NCBI GenBank assembly: GCA_035235625.1
Contig: CP141146.1
Coordinates: 39,787,709 to 39,851,708, forward strand
DNA: 64,000 bases
Direction: 5' to 3'
DNA from: Saururus chinensis
Lineage: Eukaryota; Streptophyta; Magnoliopsida; Piperales; Saururaceae
The notes below the pieces were generated by a model that was not told the DNA's origin, ran no database searches, and saw nothing but the letters and a program-made list of their open reading frames with translations. Positions 52,047 to 64,000 of this stretch are shown in pieces (the stretch's first letter is position 1; every line of letters starts with the position of its first letter). The position numbers and the translations under genes were made by a program.

Positions 52047-54949
52047 TGTAATATCCCTAATTTTCCCGAGTTTCAAAATTTAAATACATGGAAAATACAG
52101 TGTTTGAACTATTGACATTATTATTAGAATAACTTTCTCCCTAGATAGAATTTTGTAATTCTATTGGAAAGTAGACAGAAAGAGCTTCGAAACGCCACCA
52201 AGAACGCGCAAATTGAAGTTCGGATGAGGAAGATACGACCGTTTGAAGTTTAATATATCGTACAGGACCCGTTTACCCGATTTAGACTATATTTGACCCA
52301 TTTATGTCATTTTGCAGGCCCAGTTTTTTTATAATTCTGAAATTAATTTTTAAGGTCCCAATAAGGTGACCTAACTGGGGAGGATTACCCAAATTTTAGA
52401 TGGATTAGGAACCCTAGTCCCCATGTTTATAAAAAGGCCTTCTTAGGGCACAATTGAGGGGGGTCTTTGGTCCAATTTGGGGAGTTTTGGACGGTGAAGG
52501 AGATGAGATAATTTTTCCAGCACAACTCCAGAAAGGCTCCGGTGGCGGTGGATCAACGTCAACTCGGCCACGGAGGTAGGATTTCAAGTTGCAATTATTA
52601 TAGATTTTATTAACTGATTTGAATGATAATAATAGTAATTTCTACAAAAATACTATTCCTATACTATTCCTATGAACAGTAAAATTAAACTCTGGTCGGA
52701 CCTGTCCCAATGGCTGTACTGGCCCCTGGCCGTGACGACGTTGGCTCCGGCCTCATCGGCCCTGGCACCGGCAGCCTTGGCGGCGGCAATTTCGGCGCCG
52801 CTGTGCAGACCGCCGATTCGTTGCAGAGAAAAAAAATAGAAAAGAAAGGGAAGCCACTGGCCGAGGCCGAGCCAGTCTCATTTGTGCCAGCCCAGGCCAC
52901 GATGGCCCTAGACGCACCGGCCTGGGCCTCGCTGGCATCGGCCACGGCGACATTGCCGTCTGGAAAAAAAAGGAAAAGGAGAAAAACGGCGTTTTGGCCG
53001 CCAGACAGCAGCGGGATCGAGCTTGTCGGTTCCACCATAGTGAGGGGCGGCGCCACTAGAGGCCTTCCGGCCTCTGGCCGGACGCAGGGAAGACGACCCA
53101 CGTTGCGGGTCATCGACCTAAACCAAACCGGTTTGGGTCGTAAAAAAAAGAGAGAATTGAGGGGGAAGTGAACCGGGTCCGGTTCATGGGGATAAAAGTG
53201 TCAAAAAAAATTCTAAAAAAAATACTCATGTACCTGGAGAGGCTTAGGACTATTATGACCAATTTTTTGGGGGGAAAATCCCAGAGCCTATGAAATAACC
53301 TTTTTACCCCTGGTAGTTAAGTTATTGTGTGAAAATCACTTACCCGATTTAGAGGCTCCGGTTCATGGGCCTATGAGTTGATCTAAAAATTGAGAAAATT
53401 CTCAGTGAGAGTTTAATGGGTAAATAAATTATAGGCTAGACCTTTTGGTGGGGGAAAATCCCAGTGAGTGGGTAATTAACCTTTTTGCCCCTAGGTTTAA
53501 TTGTAAACTGTTAAATAAACCTGGGTCGGTTCAAGGGGTTCACGACCTCGTCACATGCCAGAAAAATTACACAGAGTCCATGAAGACAAGTAGTATACTT
53601 GAGTTCAATTTTGGACCCGTTGGATGTCATTAAGGTCTTAAACCAAATGACAGAAATACCCCTATACAAACCTGCCCACATTTGCGTGGATGTTGTTAAC
53701 GGGCCAATGTGATATTGAAACCTTTTGAGAGGTTAAGGTATTACCCAAGTGCAGAGAGGAATGTGTCCAATGTTGGATAATTACTCTAATGCCCTTAAGT
53801 GCATTACAACCAGTTTCATAAAGATTTATTAAGATAACCCAAGGAGGGTTAGGGCATGAGAGCTCAAATGATTCTTATATCATTAATGAATTCTATTATT
53901 GATTTTATGATATGCTTGGACATGTGTAGTTCTGATTGTTTATGTTGTTCTTTGTTTTGATTTTTGATATTGATGTTGTGATAGTAATTTATCACTAGTT
54001 GAAAATTATCGAAAGAATAATTACTTGGGGTTTGATAGCTTTGGATTGGGCAAGAACACCTAATCAAGATAAAGACTAAAATACCTCAGAAGGGTCTGGG
54101 ACTAGTTCATACAGTGAACAAAGCCTTTGACCTGGCGATTTGCCTTGGTTGATGAACCAATGGCATGTTTCGAGTTGTAAACCTTAGTCTAGAAGGGACT
54201 AATAGGGTTTGGGATAGTCATTCTGAATCCTGGCTTATAGATGAGCAAGATAGGGTTCAGAATGGTTTCCTGAGTTTTAGCTCTATTGAGGAGCCGCTGA
54301 TTTGACCGTGAAGTTGCACCTCCCCATTGGAGGGAGTTCTTTGTGAGCCGGGCTCACCGCAGATATATTGAGGATCTTTTAGTGTACATGCAATTAGGGT
54401 CACTGACATCCTACTTGGTTGGCGTCTCTGACCACTTCTGTTCAGGTGCAGTTGTGGGCCATGCCCTTCCACTCCGGTCAGGTCCTTATGGGCTAGGTTG
54501 GGAGATGGCACTTCCTGGTGGATTCCAGGGGCCTGGTGGATTCCAGGATGTTTCGTTGTCATTTGTCACTTAGGTTGACATCTAATGAGTCTGTCTGTCA
54601 TTGGGATTAGACAGGGATATTAATTATCGAATAATTGTTCGAGAAATAATTAATAACATTGATTGATATTGCTTGTTTAATTAGAACAAATGGAATGATT
54701 AAAGGCCTTGCATAAAATGTAGGTTGCTTGAAAATACTTAAGCATTGCATGGGTGATGCTATGCTTCTTAGTATAGTGTAGTTTTTAGGCAGAACTACGT
54801 TTGGATCCGATCTTGTTGGATATACGTATTTGTGAACCCCAGTTATCATGACTTGGATATTTAATCAAAGGGTTTGTTTTATATTTAAAGAAAAAAAATT
54901 TCCTGCTTCGTGCTATTTAAAAATGCTTTTAAAAATCTGGGTCATGACA
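52047..54949 (+). mobile_element. Family X solo LTR, nested in X
   Basis: From TGTAATATCCC to GGGTCATGACA with a near-perfect 5-bp duplication CAAAC/CGAAC (52042-52046, 54950-54954). It is 2903 bp long and has a TATA box at 52428, a GC island at 52690-53150 and a 3' part nearly identical to the X copy at 46331. Between 54818 and 54819 about 360 bp present in that copy (including most of module M1) are deleted. It is the best-defined X copy. Confidence 0.88.
52428..52435 (+). promoter_or_regulatory. TATA box of nested X LTR
   Basis: TATAAAAA 381 bp after the LTR start. Confidence 0.65.
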
Positions 54950-55215
54950 CGAACCAAGGTTGGTTCAAGGGGTTTATGACCTTGTGAAATGCTAGCAAAA
55001 TTACCATGTATCCTTGACATCAAGTTGTACCCTTTAGCCCAATGTTGGACCCATTAGAGTTAAGGAAAGCCCTAAACAAAATGATAGAAATACCCCTATG
55101 TGGAGACCGCCTACATTCATGTGAATGAAAGTGCAAGTCAAACCTCTAGAGAGGTCATTGAGTTGAAATCGATGGAAGGACAATGAGATGACCAGAATAA
55201 CTTAAGGGAGACTAC
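54950..55215 (+). mobile_element. Outer family X LTR, part 2
   Basis: Continues the outer X LTR ('aaggttggttcaaggggttt', equivalent to 10043 and 53521) up to a U element inserted at 55216. Confidence 0.72.
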
Positions 55216-56645
55216 TGATCGTTTATAATAAACCCTTTGCAAGTGTACAAGGTAATTGTACTAGGATAAGTATTTAAGGGTTGTCAAACCTCAGGGACGG
55301 ATAGATTATCACTAAATCTAAAGAAGAATTTGCTGATTGAAAACTAAAACAAACTTAAACTTAAATTAAGCAAAAGAAAGAAATCAACTAGTTTAAAAAC
55401 AAGAGATTAATATGATGGAATTTACTTAGGAAATCGAATCCACTATAGAATCATAACAATTCCTTAACTTTTAATCTAAATCTAGTGTGAATATGAACAA
55501 GTATTCTCAGCTACAAGCTAGAATTACTTCAGAAAGAATCATTAATTAAATTTCATGGCATGAACTATCTTCGACAATAGCACGGATCATCTACACTAAA
55601 CTAGCTTTAGGCATGACCCGTCTAATCTTAGTATAACTCATCCAAGTCATTAATTAATTGAACATTAAAACTATTGTATGACCATCTCATCTAAATCACA
55701 GAAATTAGAATTGATGCAAATATCAAAACCACATCAATCTATCATCTACAAGACAATAAATCAATATAGACTTGAATAAACATTAAAAGCTCTTCCATTA
55801 AAAAGGAAATCCATATCATACAATTGTCATCATTCACAACTGAGATCTAAATTAAAAAGAAAAGAAACTGAAACTTATCTATAGCTTCATCAACTCCTAA
55901 GTAAAAGAAAAGTCTAGCCTTCCATGGTAGAAGAAAGCACTTGAATCTCCATTATAAGCTTTGAGTTCTCTTCCATCTTCTTCTTCCTTTTTCTCCTTAG
56001 AAAATCTATTGGAATCCTTAAATTTTAAGCTAAATATGTCATTTTATAAGCATAAGTTCCGTAGGAAGAAGTCCAATATGAAAAGGATTGAAATTTAGGT
56101 CAAACAAGGAAATTGCGCGTTATGCCATTCGAATGCCCTGCATGCCCGTTCAAACGCTTATATTGAGTTTTTCTTCAAAATCATGTTATCCCGTTCGAAC
56201 GCCCTACAGCCCGTTCGAACGGCTGCAGTGTTTCTGCAATCTGGATAGTTTTCCTGGACAGTTCATATTCTGTTCATTAAGCTTTCCTTCGTGTCCATAT
56301 TAGTTTTCAACTTGTTTATAACTCTGAAACATTGTCCAAATCACTTTAAAGCATGTCAAAACTATTTTGAACTATTTCAAACATCGTCCAAGTACCTCGA
56401 TAAGCGCACTTTTCTTACAAAATATAAAATATCATACTTTAGACATGTATAATGTAATTAAAATTCCAACTTGATTTAAATACACATCTAAACTACTAAT
56501 AACTACAAAATTATTAATAATTAAACTAAAATACTAATATCTATCTTAATCTAAATAAACCATAACTAACTCTAAATTAACCTAATCTATACTAGCAAAT
56601 AAGGTAAAAAGACATATAAAATAGATATAGATTTCATACTTATCA
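55216..56645. mobile_element. Family U solo LTR
   Basis: From TGATCGTTTATAAT to CATACTTATCA, 1430 bp, with a perfect 5-bp target duplication ACTAC (55211-55215, 56646-56650) and TGAT/ATCA ends. It contains 'cctttgcaagtgtacaagg' and 'cctcagggacgg' near its left end. It also has a palindrome pair with TTCGAACG (56190-56220). It sits inside the outer X LTR. No coding sequence. Which retrotransposon family it comes from is not determined. Confidence 0.85.
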
Positions 56646-56650
56646 ACTAC

Positions 56651-58518
56651 CATAACTCAAGTGGAAAAATTACCTCAATGCCCTTTGAAGCAGTCTACCC
56701 CATTTTCACTTAAATGAGTGCCCTAGCCAAAGGTGAGTTAGGGCACCCTATAATAATAATCATAAATGTCTTTAGATGGAAAGGGTGTGACCGGTAAGTG
56801 ACACGAAGACCTTTATAGGCCACTATATCATAGGAAACAAGGGGAAGAGTCCTTATTCCCATAGTTTCTAGTAGCGTATTACACGTGTCTACAATGTATT
56901 ACATCGAACCATTAAAGTTGTATATACATAACTTGTATATTACATAAGAGTTTATTTAATTCTAGGGCTTGAATTTGTCTAGCCCTAGCTCTACAAATAA
57001 GTGCACTAGGAATTCGTTTATCATTAATGGACTTGTGTGACTTTGTGTTATTTATGTTGCTTACTTTGATACATGCTTTTATTATTGATGCATTAGTATA
57101 TAATGGTCACTTGAGATTAATGAAGATTAATCAAGAGAAAATGGCCAACTTTGGATTGGGGGTAGAACACCTAATGAAGATTAATGACTAAAATATCTTT
57201 AATGGGGTCTGGGACAGGTTCATGGAATGAATAGGGTCTTGACAAAGAAAATTATCTTAGTTAATGAACCAAGGGTAGTTGTGAAAGTATACCCTAGTCT
57301 CATGCAGACTAATAGGGTTGGGGTATTCTCTAAGTCACTGTCATTGAATGGGCTAGTTTTTTGGTTGATTCGTATTGAGAAGGGGACCTCATTGGTTAGA
57401 CAAATACTTGACTAGATAAAATTAATCAAATCTAAGTTTTGAATGTTTTGGGAGTCATTGGTCATATAGACCTTAGGCTTTTATGAGTTATATTATTTAT
57501 GTCATTGAGGACATTTCTCCCATGGTTGGGGAAGGTGAAGATTGTGATACTTGTACACTTTCTTCACTCCCACGATAGTTTGGGTATTGGTCAGAGAGAT
57601 CTTTACCACATATTTCCCGTAGGTCTTCACATGATCATATTGTATGTTTGAAAAGTGAAGTTGCATGAGCATCATGGAAGACTTGTATTTTTTGTCAATA
57701 TGTGTCCATGAACATAGTTGGGATCCACTTCTCCATATTTATAGCAGACTATTGAGAGCCTTGGGGATTTGGATCAAGCTGCTATTTAAGCAATCCTACT
57801 CTAATGTTGGAGTCGAGTATTGAGGGATTTTTTTTAGAGTTGAGTCATCTTTGGGTTAGTACACATCTATATTATGTTCCTATTTCCTTACACTGCAATC
57901 ATAGTGTATTAACCTCCATCGAGAGTTATATTCCGTTAAACCTAGAATTGTGTTTAAACAAAAAGGGTGGTTAGTATCTTGTGTCATTTTAATTGACATA
58001 TGATGTGTCTGTCTATCTGAGGGATTAGACAGGGTTATCAATTATTGAACAAGGGTTGTGAGATGTAATGACGTTGCTTGCTATTAATTGTTAATTAGCA
58101 CAAGTGGAACTTACATAAAATGTAGGTTGGTTAAAATTACTTAAGCATTGCATGTTCGATGCTATGCTTCTTGAAATATTGTAGTTTCTAGGCAAAATTG
58201 CGTCTGGATCCAATCTTGTTGGAATAACATTGGATATATTATCTAATAAGTATGTAGGTAACTAACATTAGGTAACGTTGGCTCAATTCGAAAAACATTA
58301 ATAAATCATTTTGTTCTTTTTGAAACTCTTCTCCTAAGGGTGGAGAGGTTTCGTTGTCTGGTTTGGTTGGTTGCAGGTTCTTTAGGTGAGGATTAATGAG
58401 ACTAGGACTAACGATCGTGGAAGGTAGTTCCTAGTTTTTACAATTTTGGTAAGTAATTGTATCTTTGGCTCGAGACCTAATCTAGTTTTTTATTATCAGA
58501 CTGATGATGGACTTGTAA
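56651..58518 (+). mobile_element. Outer family X LTR, part 3
   Basis: Continues X ('cccctttgaagcag' region, then 'ggggtagaacacctaatgaa', then 'gggtctgggacaggttcat') through module M1 (58191-58290) to 'gatgatggacttgtaatg', where a Y LTR starts. The last ~200 bp of X are missing beyond the Y LTR. Confidence 0.75.
58191..58290 (+). repeat. Conserved LTR module M1 (outer X)
   Basis: Diverged copy: 'ggcaaaattgcgtctggatc', 'tatgtaggtaactaac' and 'taacgttggctcaattcg'. Confidence 0.65.
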
Positions 58519-61500
58519 TGTAATGTCCTTGATTTTCTATGATTTTTTTGAGATTTTTTGCTATTTTTCTAATAATTTTTTCTAGGAAAATGTGACACTT
58601 CAGAGTATTTATTTTTGTGTATTTTACTTTGGTATTTATACCCGTAGAGTCGGGTGTGGGGCTTAGTCACGATCTTTAGGCTTCTACTCATCACAGATAT
58701 TCTCGACACGAATTTTGGTCACACAACACATAAGGAAGTGGAACAACACGTTAAATGTTAAGTGGCTGAAAGCCATGATAGCATTCAAGAACCTCTAGAA
58801 CGTCCAGAAACATCGAGAAGAGACACAAGAGCAATTTCGGACCTTCCAGTGCACCTCCCTTGTTGTTGGACTTTGCCGCATGTTGTTGGATTCAAGTTTG
58901 CCCAATCAACATGAGTCTGATGCTACTGGCTAAGGCTACCACCTTGCTCTCCTCGATCCTCCATGAGCTACCGGTGTATCCCCTGAGTTTTCATTATGTT
59001 TCATCGGTCTTGGGGCATCAAAGAGCTATTTACGGCCATTTGTCGTAGCTCTCAAGTGGACTTAGCTTCATCCAGCCACCAGGATACCTGAGGCACATGC
59101 CAGAGCCGCCACCATTCTCTCCTTGCTCCTCCTCGAGCTGCCGGTATTTCCCCCCCATTTTTTCACTATGTTAGCTTGAATTTGGTTGTCTAATGACTGT
59201 TCTATCATCTCTATGGGCCGTTTTCTATTGGCCACCACCCTTTCATCCCATGTTTGGCTAGAACCTCCTTTCCCATGCTTTCCTCTCCCTGCCCCGTCCA
59301 TCTTTGGCCTCGTCTCCAACCCCCACACGACTCCTTTCCCTTCTGCTCAAACCAAATGACCCATCTGTGTGGGTCTTTGGGCTGCCGCAGCCACTAGCTG
59401 GCAAGGGCCGGCCTACTACCGACGGCTTCGCCTTGGCCAGGTGATGATGGCAGGGCCATTCCAGCCTAGTACCGCTACTCACAAGTTTGGTTCCGCCTTA
59501 TTGGTACTTTCGCACATCCATACATTGACGCCCTTCTACACATTTTACGTCAAACAGCCTCCGACCAGATTTGGGTCAGTTTACCTCGACCCTGCGAAAG
59601 TGGGGGTTACCTCTATAGGCCTTGGCATGGCATAATACTCGTGGCCTTTGCTCTGCCTTGGCTTGACTCCAAGACACCCTTTTGCCCTCTATCACGCTAG
59701 ATGCACAACCGCCCACACCAAATGTTTTGGTTGTGTATGGCAATTGGCAATGTTGTCGTTTTCATTGGCTAACACCACCTGGCCTTAGCTTTGTTGCCCT
59801 TGTGGGCCTAGAGCCACCTCCGGACCCACTAACCACCCCCTTCCCCTCAAGTGGTCATCTTTGTCGTGTGTGCATCTGGTTGGGCTTACAATATAGGGTA
59901 TAGGCACTATTTTTGCATTGCCTGAGCATCCAATGGCTTCGTCACCAATTGAGTTGACCACCAAAGCCTCTACCTATTCTATATCCTCAAGCATCACCTC
60001 ATGCCCTCCACCCTTTTGTGGACTCTCTATGACTCAAAATTGATATTGTTGGGTGCTGTTCATGACCGATTTTGGCATCTTGCGGATGGTCAAGTGCTTC
60101 TTAACTATCAGCCGACTTCCATTTAGTCCACCTTTGGTTTCCGATCACACTTGCCACTTCTTTGGCATGACCTTTCTCCCGGCCTACCTTAGTGCGTCGC
60201 CATTGATGCAGATAGTGCCGCACAGACTTTTGTCACCCTCGTCTTGTCATGACTATTTTTGGCACTTCCTAAACCTCAGGACAATAGCTCTCTCAACTAG
60301 GCAATTATTTTGGCTACCAACACCGCCACTATCGTGTACTCGCCATCAAACATCATGGATTATGAGGTAGGGGAGCTTTGAACTGGTAATTTTATGATAG
60401 CATGCCTTAAATGTTTAGCAGCATGCTAGGACTGTAATTAATGCCTTGGATATTAAATAATGATATAATTGCATGATTTGCATATAAGAATGATTATATG
60501 ATATGTTTAAAAATGCATATGACATGCATGTGAGCTAAAAGTATGTTTGATGTATGTGGATTTTGTGTGTGCTAGTGATGGCTAGCAAGTATGTTGGTAA
60601 GCTACGTATTGAATTATGAGCATGTGATGCGCAAGTATGATGAAGTGGACATATTGATGTATGATTATATGCATGTATGAAGGAAATGCGTATATGAATG
60701 GGGCGGATAGATGGGCAATGGAAGGTAAGAGGTGATAGAGGGTTTGGTACAGATGTGTAACTATAGGCCGTAAGACCAATATGTAAGTTTGACGGGTGGG
60801 GATTGAACTGGATGAATTTGGTTTGGATTGGAGCATACGTTGGGTGATGAGTAAGTGAACTTAGGTTTGGAGCCTTATGGGGGATTGTCAGATAGTAAGA
60901 GTGCACAACATAGTTGTACAAGCATACGTACAGATTGTGAAGTGGAAAGTAAGAACAATAAGTGAGGTATAAGTAAGAGGGTAATAACTGGGGTTGACTT
61001 TGAGGATCTTAGTTTGATGACATCTGAGTAAGATGTTTTAGCCATAAGGTGGATGGTAGAGATTGTATAAAGATTTAAAAATTTGGTATCTAGTGAGTTA
61101 TGTTGTGAGATGGATGGGTTAAGTGAAGTATGCTACCCAAATGAACAAGGGTTTCAAAACGGGCTTGGCTTCAGATTGATCAGTGGAAGAATATAAGATT
61201 GTAAGTTTTTATGAAATAATTATACCCGCATAAATTACTTAATTCAAACTTGAATTGAAACCAAAGTTAATATGATAGCATTGTAAGTTTGAGACCTGAG
61301 GGTTTCGATGAAGTAAGTTCCATGTTTGAGCCAGCCCATGATGAGTCGGCTGAGTATTTCTTATGGCTTGCCATGGTGTTTATCATGTGGGATGTTGTAT
61401 GTGTTTCATATTTAAGCATAGACGTTTGATGCTCTGGTGAGAGCGATGTTTGTTTTGATTTTGTCTATGTGGTATATTAAGCTGAGACGTTTGATTCTCT

Positions 61501-62805
61501 ATTGAGTGCGATGCATATTTCTACCATTAGTCAGCACTATAAGATTATGGCCCAAGAGTGGAACTATATGACTTCCACCATTAGTTGGCATTGTATGGCC
61601 CTTAGTTGACACTGTATGACTTCCACCCTTAGTTGGCACTGTATGGCCCTAGAATGTTGGCATTTACATGCTCAAGTAAGCAGTATCATGGAACTGCTCT
61701 TACCTGTTTGATCATGTGCCCTATGAGCATAGGTGTGCTTTGCCTTCAGAATAGTCCATGACATCTAGTTACTCCCTAGAGGTTAAGGTGATGCCCTAGT
61801 GGCATTCCTTTCCATTTCGACGTTGGAGCTTATTAATTGGAATGAGCTTTAGTGGTTGTTAGTATGTGTATCATTGTATAAGTGAGTAAGTTTGTAAGAT
61901 TCCGAGCAAGACTATAAGAGTATTTTTTTAGCAAGACTATAAGAGTATGTTTCTGAGCAGGACTCTAAGCGTATGTTTATAAGCAAGGTTGTAAGAGTCG
62001 GATGGTATGAGTAAGACTATAAGAATGTTTTGAGTAAGACTGAAAATATAAGAATGGTATGAGTAAGGTTGTAAGTGTAACAATAAGTGTAAGAGAGGTA
62101 AGACGCTATGTGTATGTGCATGGTTTATTGTATGGTGAGGTTTTGATTATTATATGCTTGCATGCTTCATGTTTGAGTTGCATGAATGCATCTATGTATG
62201 GACTTACAGAGTTCTCTATTTAGAACTCCCTAATGAGTATTTTCCTACTGAGTATGAAAATACTAATTTTTCCTATTTTTCTTAGCCCCGATGTTTAGGA
62301 GACTTTTGCAAGTTTGTGATGGAGAGCTCCTGAAGATGGATGCTTGGTTCCGTGGGTGGTTTGATTTTCATTGACTTAGGTATACCCTTAACTCATTACG
62401 AGTCTTTATTGTTATTTGTGCCACGATATGATATATTGGGTGAGATGACAATTAAGGTGTTTGTACTTTCTGGACTTATAATTTGGAATAGACTATGGAC
62501 TATTTATAGGACTTGTACTCAGGGATGCGGGATGCCTGAGAGAGATTTGTATTGAAAGCCTATGATCATAGCAATTTATTTTATACATTTATTTTAGAGT
62601 AGCGCCTAAGAGCGTTTGGTTTGTCCGCATAATGTTTGATTGAAAAGAAAAAAAATTATATGGGAAAAAATTAATGTGTGATGTATTACATTATAAACCT
62701 GCTTTCACAAGTTTCATATTTCATCATTTTCCCCGATTTGCAACCATTATATTGCAAAAAAAAGTGAATTTTTAAAAAAATGTGTTGAAAATTTTTGTCC
62801 CTACA
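58519..62805 (+). mobile_element. Family Y LTR, probably full length
   Basis: From TGTAATGTCC at 58519 to GTCCCTACA at 62805 (4.3 kb); the ends resemble the Y end CATTACA at 50278. The first 1.9 kb (58840-60380) is C-rich and has a duplicated block ('ctcctcgatcctccatgagc' at 58952 and 'ccttgctcctcctcgagctg' at 59121). The rest aligns with the Y copy at 47953-50278. I could not find a convincing target duplication, so the boundaries rest on the TG...CA ends and similarity. Open frames in the C-rich part show no known motif. Confidence 0.65.
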
Positions 62806-62889
62806 TGAAGTAGCTTGCATCTAATTCGACAACATCAAGCCCCACTCCAGGATGATGAGGGATTCAAGGTGCAGCTCCACCAAGGACGA
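62806..62889 (+). other. Short stretch before W LTR
   Basis: 84 bp ending 'ccaaggacga' directly before TGTAGCGTC. It resembles the post-pol end of a gypsy internal region, but there is too little sequence to be sure. Confidence 0.4.
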
Positions 62890-64000
62890 TGTAGCGTCTG
62901 AGAATTTTAGGTATTTTTCTAAATTATTTTAGAATTTTCCATATTTTTTTGGGATTATTTGATGAAAAAATTTGTATTAAGGGTTTTTAGTGAATAGGGT
63001 ATTGTCTCAGAGGTGGTGGCCACCGAGTGGGGACCGCTTAGGGTGGGTGATTTGGCGTAGGAATGGAGGAGGTTGCCAATGTTATGTACCATGCTCTACT
63101 TCTATTAGGATAGGTCAAGGATTCTCTTTTCCTAACCTATTTAAACCCAACTTCCAACCCTAGCCTCCATCTTCCTTCTCAAACTCTTGAAGGAAACCAT
63201 TAAAGTTGAGGGCTTGGAGGTTTTTGGTTAGGGCTTCCAACGGTACCCATTTTACCGTTCTACCATCTGTACCACACTGTTAAGAAGTTATATGGTATAG
63301 TTAATTTATTTGATGGGTAAATAAGAGGATAATTTTATTCGACCGTTATCTAAATGGAAGATAATGGAAAAAGTTCTTCCATACCTGTTTATTTGTTACT
63401 CGTTTGTCATATTTAAAATTATACATATATTATACCCATTAGTCTTAAGTGGTTTAATTTCAAAAGCGATTGGCTTATGGTCTTTTACAATAATTTTTAT
63501 GTCATGATTCACCACTGCGATTTACTCAACAGAAGATATCATTCAAATCCCAAATATTTATTGAATTAATTTAACTACTTACAACCATTCATTATAGTTG
63601 TTACAAGCTGCTACTTGGAAGATGATTTTCTCTTTTTAGCATTTCATATCAAACTGTATTTTTTTTATAAAAAAATATCCATTTATAATTTACATTTTAT
63701 ATTCTCTTAAACTCACTTCACTTTGATGTTTCCCATTTGGTTGCTTTTTCTAATTTTTTTGGTCTTATTAGGTTTCATCTTTAATCATATGTGATAGAAT
63801 CTTAACTAGCTACACAGACACTTTGTACAAAATATTTTTGCAGTTCTTAATTAGTTTATTATTTTTTATTTTTGATAATTAAACTTATGAAGTGTTTATT
63901 TGTGTAAGGAAATTATTGGTGGATTTGGAGTAGGATTGCTGAGCTAACTCTATTCTGCTTGAGGCTAGACTCAAGTTAGCTTAAATAAAAGCTCGAACTT
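62890..64000 (+). mobile_element. Start of an LTR (family W), cut by window end
   Basis: Starts TGTAGCGTCTGAGAATTTTA, similar in style to the Y start. It has a TATTTAAA box near 63140 followed by a pyrimidine-rich leader ('cctccatcttccttctc'). From 63300 onward it is AT-rich without features, and the LTR end is not reached. Confidence 0.5.

Noticed and set aside
52710..53171. 153-codon open frame with basic C-terminus
   Set aside because: It lies in the X LTR leader, contains A-run encoded lysines, and is not conserved in the homologous island at 9140-9660.
1..64000. An undescribed gene system (defence cluster, biosynthetic cluster, regulatory RNA locus)
   Set aside because: Only one intact gene (GT47) is present and the remainder is explained by LTR retrotransposons. 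The unusual signals are structural features of those elements rather than a gene system.

Overview
This is nuclear DNA from a flowering plant with a large, repeat-rich genome. It has spliced plant-type genes, Ty3/gypsy and Ty1/copia retrotransposons primed by initiator tRNA-Met, and kilobase-long LTRs starting TGT and ending ACA. I cannot name the species. The only intact protein-coding gene I can support is a three-exon GT47 (exostosin-family) glycosyltransferase at 30269-32043. Almost everything else is LTR retrotransposon sequence, mostly solo LTRs nested inside each other and inside decayed gypsy elements.

Working labels used here (mine, not database names): L, X, Z, Y, W and U are LTR families; G0, A, B and G3 are gypsy elements with recognisable coding remnants; V is a rearranged non-autonomous element.

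Left block, 1-29706. G0 lies on the minus strand. Its 3' LTR is an L copy (1274-4048), and its pol is scattered in pieces at 4062-4414, 5615-6030, 14284-14459 and 22228-22301. It was split by an unclassified 1.2 kb insertion (4423-5606), by an L LTR (6031-6919 plus 12129-14283, itself carrying X LTRs and the gypsy A fragment), and by a Z LTR (14465-22222, target duplication CATCA). That Z LTR carries a second Z LTR (15352-17013) and V (17643-21795). G3, another minus-strand gypsy element, follows at 22302-29706 with an L LTR inside its 3' LTR.

Centre, 29707-33583. The GT47 gene sits about 560 bp from the edge of the G3 5' LTR. A decayed copia gag begins about 40 bp after its stop codon.

Right block, 33418-64000. 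It holds a gypsy 3' end with an X LTR rich in minisatellites (33584-about 36930). Next is gypsy B (37577-45240, plus strand), split by an L solo LTR with a perfect 5-bp duplication GACAC. Then come X, Y and U LTRs nested in each other (45781-62805) and the start of a W LTR.

The most unusual objects are four. V has U3-type LTR ends at both termini in inverted orientation. Two conserved modules are shared by the otherwise different X and Z LTR families. Z LTRs carry hairpins with apparent compensatory base changes. Several LTRs carry clusters of short palindromes (TTCGAA or GATCGATC) at equivalent places. I found no new defence, biosynthetic or regulatory gene system.
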